DNA of 64,000 bases from JAJFUE01 sp039683515 (GTDB lineage: Bacteria; Sumerlaeota; Sumerlaeia; MVZB01). The notes below the pieces were generated by a model. It was not told where the DNA came from. It made no database searches and saw nothing but the letters and a program-made list of their open reading frames with translations. Made by a program: the position numbers and the translations under genes. The stretch covers positions 4,336 to 68,335 of the forward strand of contig JBDKRG010000056.1 in the NCBI GenBank assembly GCA_039683515.1, written 5' to 3'. Below are positions 17,426 to 25,884 of the stretch, in pieces; within the stretch, counting starts at the first letter, position 1, and each line of letters opens with the position of its first letter.

Positions 17426-17455
17426 CGATTACGATTACGACGCACGACGCACGAA
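17426..17455. repeat. CGATTACG/CGACGCA module, copy 2, in the sod leader
   Basis: This matches 12939-12968 exactly over 30 nt. It ends 15 nt before the AAGGAGTG ribosome site of sod and lies in the same orientation as the gene. A TAAAAT at 17406-17411 just upstream could be the sod -10 element. Confidence 0.8.
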
Positions 17456-17477
17456 AATTCGAATCAAGGAGTGAAAC

Positions 17478-18128
17478 ATGGCAACGACACCCACAATCGC
17501 CAAATACGAATTGCCCGATTTGCCTTATGCTTTCGACGCGCTGGAGCCGTATATCGACGCCAAAACCATGGAAATCCACCATGACAAGCATCACGGGACC
17601 TACGTCGCCAAGACCAACGACGCGCTGAAGGATCACCCGGAGCTGGCCGGAAAAAGCATTGAGGATCTGATTGCCGACTTGTCGGCCGTCCCCGAGGCGA
17701 TCCGCACCGCGATCCGCAACCACGGCGGCGGCCACGCCAACCACACCCTGTTCTGGAGCATCATGAAGCCCGGCGGCGGCGGGGAACCGACCGGTGACCT
17801 GGCCAACGCGATCGACCGCGACTTCGGCGAGTTCGGAAAGTTCCGCCAGATGTTCGACAACGCGGCGACCACGCGCTTCGGCAGCGGCTGGGCCTGGCTC
17901 GGCGTCGACAAGGACAAGGGGCTGTGCGTCTGCTCGACCGCCAACCAGGACAGCCCGCTCATGAAGGGCATCGCCGAGCACGCGTGCACCCCGATCCTGG
18001 CGCTCGACGTCTGGGAACACGCATATTATTTGAAGTACCAGAACCGCCGCCCCGAATACATCGTTGCGTGGTGGAACGTCGTCAACTGGGACGAAGTCGC
18101 CCGCCGGTTCAAGGAAGCAATGAGGTAA
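17478..18128 (+). CDS. sodA: Superoxide dismutase (Mn/Fe type, Mn-like)
   Basis: The enzyme dismutates superoxide to peroxide and oxygen in the cytosol; no signal peptide is seen. The 216-residue chain shows the four metal ligands in MEIHHDKHHGTYV, HANHTLFW, and DVWEHAYYLKYQ (Asp and His). GGGHANHTLFW has Gly at the position where iron enzymes have Gln, and NQDSPLM carries the Gln typical of Mn enzymes, so manganese or cambialistic use is likely. A strong AAGGAGTG ribosome site precedes the ATG. A bidirectional hairpin terminator follows. Confidence 0.95.
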   Translation: MATTPTIAKYELPDLPYAFDALEPYIDAKTMEIHHDKHHGTYVAKTNDALKDHPELAGKSIEDLIADLSAVPEAIRTAIRNHGGGHANHTLFWSIMKPGGGGEPTGDLANAIDRDFGEFGKFRQMFDNAATTRFGSGWAWLGVDKDKGLCVCSTANQDSPLMKGIAEHACTPILALDVWEHAYYLKYQNRRPEYIVAWWNVVNWDEVARRFKEAMR

Positions 18129-18134
18129 ACCGGA

Positions 18135-18189
18135 ATGATGAGTGATGAATGATGAATGAAATAAGGGCCGGGAACCGTGCGTTCCCGGC
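18135..18189. terminator. Heptamer repeat plus bidirectional hairpin terminator
   Basis: ATGATGA-type heptamers (18135-18159) are followed by GCCGGGAAC-CGTGC-GTTCCCGGC (18167-18189) and then AAAACTTT. It lies between convergent sod and the GT4 gene. Confidence 0.7.
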
Positions 18190-18195
18190 AAAACT

Positions 18196-19269
18196 TTAGA
18201 ACAGCTTCTCGAACAGATGCACGTTGCGGGCGCCGTATTCCTCGATCCGCGCGATCCGGGCGAGGCGGTCGTATTCACGCCCCAAGGCCTCCCCGTTCCC
18301 AAGCGCCTCGGCGACGGCGCGGCGCATGGCTTCGGAGTTGGTCGGGTCGGCGTAGGCGTAGGCGCCGCCGCCAACCTCGCGCAGGACCGGCAGGTCGCTG
18401 CACGCCGTCGGGCACCCGCAGTAGGCGGCCTCGAGCGGCGGCAGGCCGTAGCCCTCGAACCGCGTCGGGAAGTAATTGAGCGCCGATTCCTTGAACAGGG
18501 CGAACTTCTCGGCGCTGCCGATGTTGGTCTTGAGGCTGAGCGCGACGCCGTCCTTCTCGAACTGGGCGCGCCACTTGTCGAACGCGCCGTCGGGCTCCGT
18601 CCCGAGCGAGCGGTTGATCACGAGCGTGTAGCCGCCGAGCCCGGCCCCGATGAGCGGCGCGAGCATGTCGTAGCCCTTGTGCGGGCTGAGGCGCGTGAGG
18701 AAGACGATCTGCTTCTTGCGCACGGGGGGCGCGGGCACCTGGTCGCACAGCACCGAGTTGATGCCCGGGTGGCAATGCTCGAACAGGCACTTTTTCGGAG
18801 CTTTCAGGTAGAACTCGCGCGCCCAGCGGGTCCCCTCGGCCGAGATCGAGACGATCATGTCGGCATATTCGCTGACGACCTCCCAGCCGATCCAGCCGCG
18901 CGGGTCGCGCTTGAACGGGCTGACGGCGTTGAACCAGTTGGGGGTTTCGAAGTTGAGCAGCACGGCGCGTGCGTTGCACTCGATGGCGTGGCGCAGGAAC
19001 TCGCCGTGGCAGTAGTAGTCGTTGAGGGCCGGGATGATCACCACGACGTCGATCGAGCGGTCGGCCCACGGCGCGAGGTTGCGCAGGTCGGTCGTGCGCA
19101 ACCGGACGCGCGAAAACGGCTTGAATTCGGCGTACATTTCCGGGACGGCGTCGGTCAGGATGTCGACGTCGGCGCCGGCCATTGCCAGCCCCTCGGCCAT
19201 CGTGATCGTCGCGAGCCGTCCTCCCGAGTATCCCTGCGCCGGCAGTCGGCAAAGTATCCGCACGCGCAT
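18196..19269 (-). CDS. Glycosyltransferase family 4 (group 1)
   Basis: A 357-residue GT-B transferase likely building a surface polysaccharide from nucleotide sugars. The N-terminal glycine-rich loop is PAQGYSGGRLATITMAEGLA. The C-terminal domain has KQIVFLTRLSPHKGYD and the E-x7-E type motif FEGYGLPPLEAAYCGCPTACSDLPVLREV. I chose the ATG at 19269 because AGGAG lies about 8 nt upstream; a GTG at 19278 would overlap the preceding stop as GTGA. It is the last gene of a minus-strand cluster with a methyltransferase-like protein and WbsX. Confidence 0.88.
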   Translation of the reverse strand: MRVRILCRLPAQGYSGGRLATITMAEGLAMAGADVDILTDAVPEMYAEFKPFSRVRLRTTDLRNLAPWADRSIDVVVIIPALNDYYCHGEFLRHAIECNARAVLLNFETPNWFNAVSPFKRDPRGWIGWEVVSEYADMIVSISAEGTRWAREFYLKAPKKCLFEHCHPGINSVLCDQVPAPPVRKKQIVFLTRLSPHKGYDMLAPLIGAGLGGYTLVINRSLGTEPDGAFDKWRAQFEKDGVALSLKTNIGSAEKFALFKESALNYFPTRFEGYGLPPLEAAYCGCPTACSDLPVLREVGGGAYAYADPTNSEAMRRAVAEALGNGEALGREYDRLARIARIEEYGARNVHLFEKLF

Positions 19270-19274
19270 CCCGC

Positions 19275-20168
19275 TCACTCCTTTACGCCGCGGATCACGG
19301 CCGCAATCGTGGGTTCGCCGTCGCCGGGCGCCGGCGCGCGTCCGGGCTGAGGGGCCGGATGCCAGCCGTTCGTGTCGGCCGCATACCATTGCTCTTCCAT
19401 GGTCACGCCCTGGGCCGCCATGATCGTCAGGGCGAGGCCGACCGCGTCGGGGTCGGCCTGCTCGCCGGCGACGCACAGGAGCATCCGGCCGCCCGGTCCG
19501 AGCGAGTCGTGCATCGCCTTGCAGACGTCGGCGATCGGTCGGTTGAGGAGCAGCGCGTTCTTGCCGGGGATCGTGAAACCGCTCAGGACGAGGTTGAACT
19601 GCTTGCGCGGCCGGCACCACATCCCCATCGCGCCGTCGAACCGGTAGGCCTCCGGGAACCGCTGGTAGCCGTCGTTCCAGCGCGAATCGCTCCAGGTGCG
19701 CATGACGGTCGAGGTCGAGTCGTCCATGTTCGCGAAGCAGACGCGGCCGCATTTTTCGGCAAGCGCGGTGTTGAGCATCTTGCTGGCGGCCGCGCCGGAG
19801 AAATCGAGCAGTTCGGCGCCGCTGTCGAATTCGCGCAGCCAATCGGCGCAGACGGCCAGATACAGGACGCGCTCGTCGAAGGCGGTCGCGTCGAAACCGG
19901 TCAGCACGGAGTTGAGCGCCTCGCCCGTTTCGACCCGTCGGACGATCGATTGGATCAGCGGGTTGCGCCGGGCGAAGTACAGCTCGTCGTAGCGGGCCGG
20001 CGGCGGCGTCATCGCGGCCGAGGCCGGCGGGACCGCGTCAGCGGCCTCGCCGATCACGCCGCGCCGCATTTTCTCGAAGAAACCGGGCATGACGCGCCGG
20101 CATGAGCTGCGGATCCGCGCCCGCGTTCCTTCGCTCAGAGCCTGGCGATAAGCATTATGGAGCCACAT
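19275..20168 (-). CDS. Methyltransferase-like protein of the glycan cluster (unassigned)
   Basis: A 297-residue cytosolic protein. The part VCADWLREFDSGAELLDFSGAAASKMLNTALAEKCGRVCFANMDD looks like a Rossmann first strand and loop, as in class I SAM methyltransferases, and FNLVLSGFTI plus SLGPGGRMLLCVAG fit later strands, but the glycine motif is not canonical. I cannot name a substrate. Its start overlaps the WbsX gene by 14 nt and its stop almost touches the GT4 gene, so the three are cotranslated and likely act on the same glycan. Confidence 0.55.
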   Translation of the reverse strand: MWLHNAYRQALSEGTRARIRSSCRRVMPGFFEKMRRGVIGEAADAVPPASAAMTPPPARYDELYFARRNPLIQSIVRRVETGEALNSVLTGFDATAFDERVLYLAVCADWLREFDSGAELLDFSGAAASKMLNTALAEKCGRVCFANMDDSTSTVMRTWSDSRWNDGYQRFPEAYRFDGAMGMWCRPRKQFNLVLSGFTIPGKNALLLNRPIADVCKAMHDSLGPGGRMLLCVAGEQADPDAVGLALTIMAAQGVTMEEQWYAADTNGWHPAPQPGRAPAPGDGEPTIAAVIRGVKE

Positions 20169-21321
20169 GGGCGAGTTCCGAGTTCTGAGTGGAGGTTTCC
20201 TCCGAGGTTGGAACCGGTGCGGGGAAGACTTCGTCGCGCAGCACTTCGAGGAAGGCGCGCCCGTAGCGCATGTCGGGCTCGAGATAGTTGCTTTCGGCCC
20301 ACTCGTTCCATGATTTGACGAAAACGATGCGCTGTTCGAGCGGCTTGTGGATGACGCGCGCGATCACGTTGCGCACGTGCGCGCGGAACGCCTCGGGGGT
20401 GAAGTTGTGCAGGATCGTGGCGTCCTCGGCGCAGCGCGGCGAGTTGTCCCAGCCGGCGATGATGCTCGGGTAATGGTCGTCGCGCACGGGATAGTCGGGG
20501 TAATCCGGGCCGTGCATGTAGCGGGCGGCCTCGGCGAAGTCGTAGACGTGCACCGGGCGCTTGAGCAGCCGCCGCAGGAATGGCCCGAATTTCTTGTCGC
20601 GGTTGAGCCAGCGCATGATGCTCTGGTGCGAGAACGTCGCGCCGTCGAAGCCCCACTGGTGGCCGGGCCAGTCGTCCTGCTTGTAGGCGATGATGTGCAG
20701 GCCGGGCAGGCCGGCCTTGACGGCGAGGTCCTTCCACAGCCGCATGAACGCGACCGCGTTGAGCTCGGGGAGCTTCGGCATGTCGTCGGGCCGGAACAGC
20801 ATGAACAGCGGCTTGCCGTCGACCCTGAGGTAGCGCGGGTCCTTGAACGCCGGCAGGAGGTAATTGAAATGCGCGACGTAATCCTCGACGCCCGGGTAGG
20901 TCTGCTCCATGAGCGTGCGCCCCTTGGCGCCGTACCAGACTCCCTTCCACGTTTCGTTGGCCCACGCCACGCAGAACGGGAAATCGGGCCTGCCCGACTC
21001 GATGACCTCGCGCAGCGGCCGCTCCATGAGCATCTTGCCGTTGCCGAACCAGTAGTGCCAGTAGCAGAACGCCTCGATGCCGTGCTCGCGCGCCAGGTCG
21101 GCCTGCTGCTCGCGCGTCTCGGGGACGCGCAGGTCGTAGAACCCCAGCTCGGACGGGACGCGCGGCTGGTAATGGCCGGGGAAGAGCGGCCGCGCGCGCA
21201 CGACGTTGGTCCACTCCGTGAACCCCTTGCCGTGCCAGGCGTCGTTCTCGGGGAATGGGTGGTATTGCGGCAGGTAATTGGCTATCAGGCGAACGATCGG
21301 CCGCCGCGAAGACCCATGCAT
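20155..21321 (-). CDS. WbsX-type glycan protein (glycoside hydrolase 99-like domain)
   Basis: WbsX-family proteins occur in O-antigen and capsule clusters and have a GH99-like (endo-mannosidase-like) TIM barrel. Family landmarks here are VRLIANYLPQYHPFPENDAW, GKGFTEWTNV, FCYWHYWFGNGKMLMERPL, FCVAWANETW and FVKSWNEWAESNYLEPD near the end. The paired acidic residues in NEWAE and the ANETW segment fit the active site. I chose the ATG at 21321 because GGGGGA lies about 8 nt upstream; a start seven codons earlier (21342) has no ribosome site. It is cotranscribed with the methyltransferase-like and GT4 genes. Confidence 0.85.
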   Translation of the reverse strand: MHGSSRRPIVRLIANYLPQYHPFPENDAWHGKGFTEWTNVVRARPLFPGHYQPRVPSELGFYDLRVPETREQQADLAREHGIEAFCYWHYWFGNGKMLMERPLREVIESGRPDFPFCVAWANETWKGVWYGAKGRTLMEQTYPGVEDYVAHFNYLLPAFKDPRYLRVDGKPLFMLFRPDDMPKLPELNAVAFMRLWKDLAVKAGLPGLHIIAYKQDDWPGHQWGFDGATFSHQSIMRWLNRDKKFGPFLRRLLKRPVHVYDFAEAARYMHGPDYPDYPVRDDHYPSIIAGWDNSPRCAEDATILHNFTPEAFRAHVRNVIARVIHKPLEQRIVFVKSWNEWAESNYLEPDMRYGRAFLEVLRDEVFPAPVPTSEETSTQNSELAHVAP

Positions 21322-21346
21322 GTTTGCGTCCCCCACCCTCATGCGC

Positions 21347-21823
21347 TTACTTGACCGTGATCGTCATCGGCCAGCTCGCGTTGCCGATGTGGATGTCGAA
21401 CTTGTTTTCCGGCTTGAGCTTCTGGGCCGGGATCTTGATGATCCAGCCCTGGGCGATCTTGTAGTCGGGATGGTTCTTCCTGACGTCGCCGCGGGTTTCG
21501 AGGTGGGCCTTCGAGCTCTCGCCGTTGAGGTCATACGTCACGTTGACCGCTTCATCGGCCACATACCAGCCCTTGATCTCGAGCGGTTTGCCGGGCGCGA
21601 TATTGTAACTGTGAGAGCTCGCGTTGGCGGTCGAAATGCCGAATTTGACCGGTTTGAGCGGCTTGCCGGGCTTGGCAGCGCCGGGCGAAGAGGGGAGCGC
21701 CGGCATCGGCTTCGCGGCTGCGACAGTCTCTCGATCATCTTTGCTTTCGGCTGCGGCTTGTTTCTGGCACGAGACGGCGCCGGTCATCAGCAGCGCCGCA
21801 AGGCAGACATGGATGATACGCAT
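21347..21823 (-). CDS. Predicted lipoprotein of unknown function
   Basis: A 158-residue exported protein. The signal peptide MRIIHVCLAALLMTGAVSC ends in a lipobox-like AVSC, so lipid anchoring is likely. After a Pro/Lys-rich linker, the rest looks like a beta-sandwich (LEIKGWYVADEAVNVTYDLNG and FDIHIGNASWPMTITVK). No enzyme motif is seen. It is the first gene of the minus-strand cluster with WbsX, 25 nt before the chosen WbsX start. Confidence 0.65.
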   Translation of the reverse strand: MRIIHVCLAALLMTGAVSCQKQAAAESKDDRETVAAAKPMPALPSSPGAAKPGKPLKPVKFGISTANASSHSYNIAPGKPLEIKGWYVADEAVNVTYDLNGESSKAHLETRGDVRKNHPDYKIAQGWIIKIPAQKLKPENKFDIHIGNASWPMTITVK

Positions 21824-21890
21824 CGCGCGAATGGCTCCTCATACACAGTCGTTTGGCATCCGTTTCCCCGCACAGGGAACACATCGCGGG

Positions 21891-21919
21891 AGTTTAGCGC
21901 AGCCCATCGCCTGAATCAA
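21891..21919 (-). promoter_or_regulatory. Promoter of the lipoprotein/WbsX cluster
   Basis: Read on the minus strand: TTGATT (21919-21914), 17 nt, TAAACT (21896-21891). It is about 70 nt before the lipoprotein start. Confidence 0.5.
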
Positions 21920-22029
21920 TCAAACTTGCCCTAATGAAACAAGTCGCATGGTTACCGGCGAAGTCCCGACGGGCGGGGACTCGATCGGCCGGGGGGCGGC
22001 CCCATCCCCCGCTCTTTCTTTTCAGGGGC

Positions 22030-22058
22030 TTGATTGACGTGGCGTTTTGCGGTATTGT
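22030..22058 (+). promoter_or_regulatory. Promoter of prfA
   Basis: TTGATT (22030-22035), a 17-nt spacer and TATTGT (22053-22058), 38 nt before the prfA start. Confidence 0.5.
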
Positions 22059-22096
22059 GCGGCCAAGTGCAGCCATCGCGGGCGCATGGGGGAGTT

Positions 22097-23170
22097 ATGG
22101 AAGAATACACGAAAAGACTTCAGTCCGTTGCCCGGCAAAAAGAGGAAATCGAGGCGCAGCTGGCCGACCCCCAGGTCGTGCGCGACCCCAAGCGCTACGC
22201 CGACCTCACGCGCCAGCACCGCGACCTGAACGGCATCATGGCCGCCCAGCACGAATGCGAACGGCTCGAGGCGATGCTGAACCAGGCGCGCGACATGCAG
22301 GGCGACACCGACCCCGAGCTGGCCGAAATGGCCGCCGCCGAGGCCGCCGAGACGCAGGCGGTGCTGGAGAAGGCCAACCGCAACCTGCAACTCCTCCTCC
22401 TGCCGCGCGACCCCAACGACTCGCGCAACGTCATCGTGGAAATCCGCGCCGGCACCGGCGGCGAGGAAGCCGCCCTGTTCGGCGGCAACCTGTTCCGCAT
22501 GTACAGCCGCTACGCCGAAAACCGCGGCTGGAAGATCGAGCTGCTGTCGCAGTCCGAATCGGACCTGGGCGGCTTCAAGGAAATCATCTTTTCGATCAAC
22601 GGCGAGGGCGCCTACAGCCGGCTCAAGTACGAAGGGGGCATCCACCGCGTTCAGCGCGTCCCGGTCACCGAGACGCAGGGGCGCATCCACACGAGCGCGG
22701 TGACGGTCGCCGTCATGCCCGAGGCCGAGGAAGTCGACGTCGTCATCAAGCCCGAGGACCTGCGCATCGACGTGTTCCGCTCGAGCGGCCCCGGCGGGCA
22801 GTCGGTCAACACCACCGACTCGGCCGTCCGCGTCACGCACCTGCCGACGGGGCTCGTCGTCAGCTGCCAGGACGAAAAGAGCCAGCTCAAGAACAAGGTC
22901 AAGGCGCTCAAGGTGTTGCGCGCGCGGCTGCTCGACCACGCCCAGCAGGAACACGCCGCCGAGCAGTCGGCCCAGCGCAAGGCGCAGGTGGGGTCGGGGG
23001 ACAGGTCGGGGCGCATCCGCACCTACAACTTCCCGCAAAACCGCCTGAGCGACCACCGCATCAACCTGACCATCTACAACCTCGACAAGGTCATCGACGG
23101 CGACCTCGACGCCGTGATCGACCCGCTGATCGACTACTACCAGGCCGAACTGCTCAACAGCAGCATCTAA
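22097..23170 (+). CDS. prfA: Peptide chain release factor 1
   Basis: RF1 reads UAA and UAG stop codons and triggers peptide release. The 357-residue protein has the universal GGQ loop (SGPGGQSVNTTDSAV) and the RF1-specific tripeptide P-x-T in RVPVTETQGRIHTS, which separates it from RF2 (SPF). Residues 1-100 form the expected helical domain 1. The start ATG at 22097 has GGGGGAG about 3-6 nt upstream. The usual partner prmC does not follow; the next gene is an unrelated membrane protein with its own promoter. Confidence 0.96.
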   Translation: MEEYTKRLQSVARQKEEIEAQLADPQVVRDPKRYADLTRQHRDLNGIMAAQHECERLEAMLNQARDMQGDTDPELAEMAAAEAAETQAVLEKANRNLQLLLLPRDPNDSRNVIVEIRAGTGGEEAALFGGNLFRMYSRYAENRGWKIELLSQSESDLGGFKEIIFSINGEGAYSRLKYEGGIHRVQRVPVTETQGRIHTSAVTVAVMPEAEEVDVVIKPEDLRIDVFRSSGPGGQSVNTTDSAVRVTHLPTGLVVSCQDEKSQLKNKVKALKVLRARLLDHAQQEHAAEQSAQRKAQVGSGDRSGRIRTYNFPQNRLSDHRINLTIYNLDKVIDGDLDAVIDPLIDYYQAELLNSSI

Positions 23171-23226
23171 GGTTGAGGCATGGGAGCTGCGCCTTCCGGC
23201 GGAACAGTTCGGATATTGAGCATTTA

Positions 23227-23255
23227 TTGACAATTCACACCGCAACTGATATCCT
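23227..23255 (+). promoter_or_regulatory. Strong sigma-70-type promoter, possibly giving a leaderless mRNA
   Basis: TTGACA (23227-23232, perfect -35), a 17-nt spacer and TATCCT (23250-23255). The expected start point, 6-8 nt downstream, falls at the ATG at 23263. Confidence 0.65.
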
Positions 23256-23274
23256 GTCCGCCATGGAGTTCACC

Positions 23275-24336
23275 ATGAGGCGTTGCTTAAGACTATCGTT
23301 TGCGGCATTTCTTGTGCTGCTGCTCGCGCCCGCGGCCCGCGCCGACATGGGGACGCCGATCATGTGGGCCGGATTCCTCCATCTGACGATCGGCAATTTG
23401 CTCATCGGCATCGGCGAGGCCGCGTTGATCCTCTTTGTCCTCCACCCCAGGACGCGCTGGATCTTCCCCAAAATGATCCTGGCCAATTATGTGTCCATGA
23501 TCGTCGGGATGCTCCTGCTGCAGATGATGTTCGATAACCTGGTTTATGCCAGGTATGAGTTTCCGTTTGCGCATATCGCACGAATTATGGCGATGATGAC
23601 GGCGCTGACATTTCTCCTGACGTTGATCATCGAGTGGCCATTTTGCTTTTGGGTGTTCCGGAAGGATCAGAAGAGATTTGCAAAGTCGCTGAAAGCCAAC
23701 CTGATCGCGCAATGCGCTTCGTATGCGCTGCTCGTTCCGCTTTATTTTTATGCCAGCTACGCGGAGGTATGCGATAAAGTTGCCGCCGACCAATCGATAC
23801 TTGCCGGCCTTGCGGGGCAAGGGCGAATCTATTTCCTCGAGAAGGATCGGGTGCACGTTTGCTCGGTGGATCTGGATGGGAAAAACAGGAGCCTATTGCC
23901 CGATATCGAGCTGCTTTATGGATATGAAAAAGAGCTGTCATTCGTTTCATCCGCCGAAAATAAATGGTCCTTGAGAGTTCTGTTTGCTAGCAACGGCGCC
24001 GTAAGAACATTAATTCCGGATCTATCCGGCAGAGCCGCGAAAAGGGAATCGACCCATTCAAAGACGTTCGACTTTCGGGACGAGGGCAAGCGGGATTGGA
24101 GCGTGGAAGTCCGGCACCTGGGATTGGACGGCGTGGAGGTTTCCTACCGGGAGCAACACCAATACCGTTTTTATATCGATACGCCGTACATGGAGTGGTA
24201 TTCGAGATACCCGACCGTCTTGCCCGGCAATTTCGTGATCTTCGAATTTTACGGCAAAATTGTCTGCCTCGACATGAACCAGCGCAAAATCGCCTATATC
24301 ACCGACGGCTATGCGCCGGTGGTGCTGCTGAAGTGA
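23275..24336 (+). CDS. Polytopic membrane protein of unknown function
   Basis: A 353-residue protein. After a signal-like start (MRRCLRLSFAAFLVLLLAP) come about four membrane helices to residue 165 (including FLHLTIGNLLIGIGEAALILFVL and IMAMMTALTFLLTLIIEW), then a soluble domain of roughly 180 residues rich in beta strands (IYFLEKDRVHVCSVDLDGKNRSLL, ending YITDGYAPVVLL), like a partial propeller. No known family is recognised. GGAG precedes the ATG at 23275 by 6 nt, but an in-frame ATG at 23263 would coincide with the predicted transcript start. GC is lower than in neighbours, which could mean recent acquisition. Confidence 0.6.
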   Translation: MRRCLRLSFAAFLVLLLAPAARADMGTPIMWAGFLHLTIGNLLIGIGEAALILFVLHPRTRWIFPKMILANYVSMIVGMLLLQMMFDNLVYARYEFPFAHIARIMAMMTALTFLLTLIIEWPFCFWVFRKDQKRFAKSLKANLIAQCASYALLVPLYFYASYAEVCDKVAADQSILAGLAGQGRIYFLEKDRVHVCSVDLDGKNRSLLPDIELLYGYEKELSFVSSAENKWSLRVLFASNGAVRTLIPDLSGRAAKRESTHSKTFDFRDEGKRDWSVEVRHLGLDGVEVSYREQHQYRFYIDTPYMEWYSRYPTVLPGNFVIFEFYGKIVCLDMNQRKIAYITDGYAPVVLLK

Positions 24337-24358
24337 CATGCTGAAGCATTAAGCATTC

Positions 24359-24374
24359 GCCCTTTAAAAGGGGC
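24359..24374. terminator. Short palindrome between convergent genes
   Basis: GCCCTTTAAAAGGGGC lies between the membrane protein and the convergent SGNH lipoprotein gene, after two GAAGCATTAAGCATT-like units. It is weak as a terminator. Confidence 0.35.
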
Positions 24375-24391
24375 TTTCAGGCGCTAACCGG

Positions 24392-25069
24392 CTATTTGCT
24401 CAGCGCTTTGAGCATCTGTTGGGCCACCAGCTTGTTGCCGGTCGGGTTGAGGTGGACCGTGTCCTCGGTCAGGATCCCCTTGTCCAGGTCGTTGGGGTTG
24501 TGCGCCTGGGTGTAATCCTTGAACAGCGCGCGCAGGTCGACCAGCACGAGCCCGCGGTCCTGCGCGACCTTGCGCGTGATGCCGGCGAATTCGTCGAGCC
24601 ACGGATCCCATTTGTTGGCGCCGTTTTTCTTTTCGCCGATGACGGTCGGCGTGACGAGGATGACGCGCCCGCCGGCGGCCTGGATCTTGTCGGTCAGCGC
24701 GTTGAGGTCGGCCTCGAAGACGTCCTGCGTGGTCCCCTGGTTGCGCCGCCAGTGCCAGACGTCGTTGATGCCGATGTAAATCACGACGACGCTGGGCTTT
24801 TTGGCGATGACGTCCTTGTCGACGCGCTCCATCAGGTCGCCGACCTTGTGGGCGGGGATCCCCGCGCCGATCACTTCGACGCCGTCCCGGGCGAGGCCGT
24901 CGCGGACGAGCGCCACGTAGCCGCCCGGCCGGTCGCCGAAGAAGGTGATCGAGTCGCCGAAGAAAACGACGCGCTCGCCGGGCTTGACGCCGCGCGAGGA
25001 AAACATCGAGCAGCCGGCAAGCATGAGGCAGGCGAGGATCAGCGCGGATTTGAACGGCTTCGAGAACAT
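24392..25069 (-). CDS. SGNH/GDSL hydrolase-family lipoprotein
   Basis: A 225-residue exported esterase or lipase-like protein. The signal peptide MFSKPFKSALILACLMLAGC ends in a clear lipobox (LAGC). SGNH blocks are RVVFFGDSITFFGDRPGGY (block I Ser), GAGIPAHKVGDL (block II Gly), YIGINDVWH (block III Asn-Asp) and EDTVHLNPTGNKLVA (block V Asp-His). Known relatives deacylate sugars, lipids or peptidoglycan; the substrate is open. It follows purN by 10 nt with an AAGGAG ribosome site, so the two are cotranscribed. Confidence 0.88.
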   Translation of the reverse strand: MFSKPFKSALILACLMLAGCSMFSSRGVKPGERVVFFGDSITFFGDRPGGYVALVRDGLARDGVEVIGAGIPAHKVGDLMERVDKDVIAKKPSVVVIYIGINDVWHWRRNQGTTQDVFEADLNALTDKIQAAGGRVILVTPTVIGEKKNGANKWDPWLDEFAGITRKVAQDRGLVLVDLRALFKDYTQAHNPNDLDKGILTEDTVHLNPTGNKLVAQQMLKALSK

Positions 25070-25079
25070 CAGGGACTCC

Positions 25080-25694
25080 TTATTGGGCGATAATCGGCAG
25101 TTCGATCTTGCCGGCGGCGATGTCGGCGATCACTTCGGAATAAATCTCGTGCTCTTCCTTGAGGACGCGCGCCTGGAGGGTCTCCGGCGTGTCGCCGGGC
25201 AGGACCGGCACGCGCCGCTGGCGGATCGTCGGGCCGTGGTCGTATTGCGGGTCGACGAGGTGGACGGTCGGACCCGTTTCGGCGTCGCCGGAGGCCAGCA
25301 CCGACTCGTGCGGCTTGATGCCGTACAGGCCGCGCCCGCCGTGCCGGGGGAGGAGCGCCGGGTGGATGTTGAGGATGCGGCCGGCGAAGCGCTCGAGCGT
25401 GAGCGGCCCGATGTGTTTCATGTAGCCGGCCAGGACGATCAGCTCGGCGCCGGCGCCCACCATGGCGTCGCGCATGGCGGCGTCGCGCGCGCTCTCGTCG
25501 GGGTGGGTGAGATTGGACAGGTGCAGCGTCGGCAGTCCGGCCTTGCGCGCACGCTCCATGGCGCCCGACTGCGAGTTGTTGCTGATGACCAGGACGATCC
25601 GGGCGTCGAGCCGGCCGGCGGCGATCCGGTCGACGATGGCCTGCATGTTCGACCCGCCATGGCTGGCCAGAACTCCAATGCGAAGCGGATTCAC
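25080..25694 (-). CDS. purN: Phosphoribosylglycinamide formyltransferase
   Basis: PurN transfers a formyl group from 10-formyl-THF to GAR in purine synthesis. The 204-residue chain has normal length. Motifs are RIGVLASHGGSNMQAIVDRI (phosphate loop), VLAGYMKHIGP, the catalytic NIHPALLPRHGG (Asn, His) and VHLVDPQYDHGPTI (Asp). The start is GTG at 25694 because TAGGAG lies 7 nt upstream; no better ATG fits. A CGATTACG/CGACGCA module lies about 35 nt upstream in the same orientation. Confidence 0.93.
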   Translation of the reverse strand: MNPLRIGVLASHGGSNMQAIVDRIAAGRLDARIVLVISNNSQSGAMERARKAGLPTLHLSNLTHPDESARDAAMRDAMVGAGAELIVLAGYMKHIGPLTLERFAGRILNIHPALLPRHGGRGLYGIKPHESVLASGDAETGPTVHLVDPQYDHGPTIRQRRVPVLPGDTPETLQARVLKEEHEIYSEVIADIAAGKIELPIIAQ

Positions 25695-25728
25695 TGCCTG
25701 ACTCCTATCCCAAAGCTGCCTGGTGTCT

Positions 25729-25752
25729 TTCGTGCGTCGTGCGTCGTAATCG
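25729..25752. repeat. CGACGCA module, copy 3, upstream of purN
   Basis: The minus strand repeats 24 nt of the module at 12939-12968 and 17426-17455. As in those copies it reads in the same direction as the next gene and lies upstream of its start. Confidence 0.75.
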
Positions 25753-25855
25753 AAAATCGGACACACTGCTCCCATCGTAACCGCAGGCTGCGCCGAATCA
25801 ATGATTTTCCTTAAAGGATCCGACTGCTCAGACTGATTCGAAATATTATTTTATG

Positions 25856-25883
25856 TTTCGAGTTCCGAGTTTTTGGTTTCGAG
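25856..25883. repeat. Heptamer repeat (TTTCGAG units)
   Basis: Four 7-bp units (TTTCGAG, TTCCGAG, TTTTTGG, TTTCGAG) directly downstream of the barstar-like gene. Confidence 0.65.
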
Positions 25884-25884
25884 A

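Noticed and set aside
21934..24336. One 800-codon frame joining the prfA region to the membrane protein
   Set aside because: Its first 430 codons are an out-of-frame reading of prfA. Only the last part, after the promoter at 23227, is a real gene.
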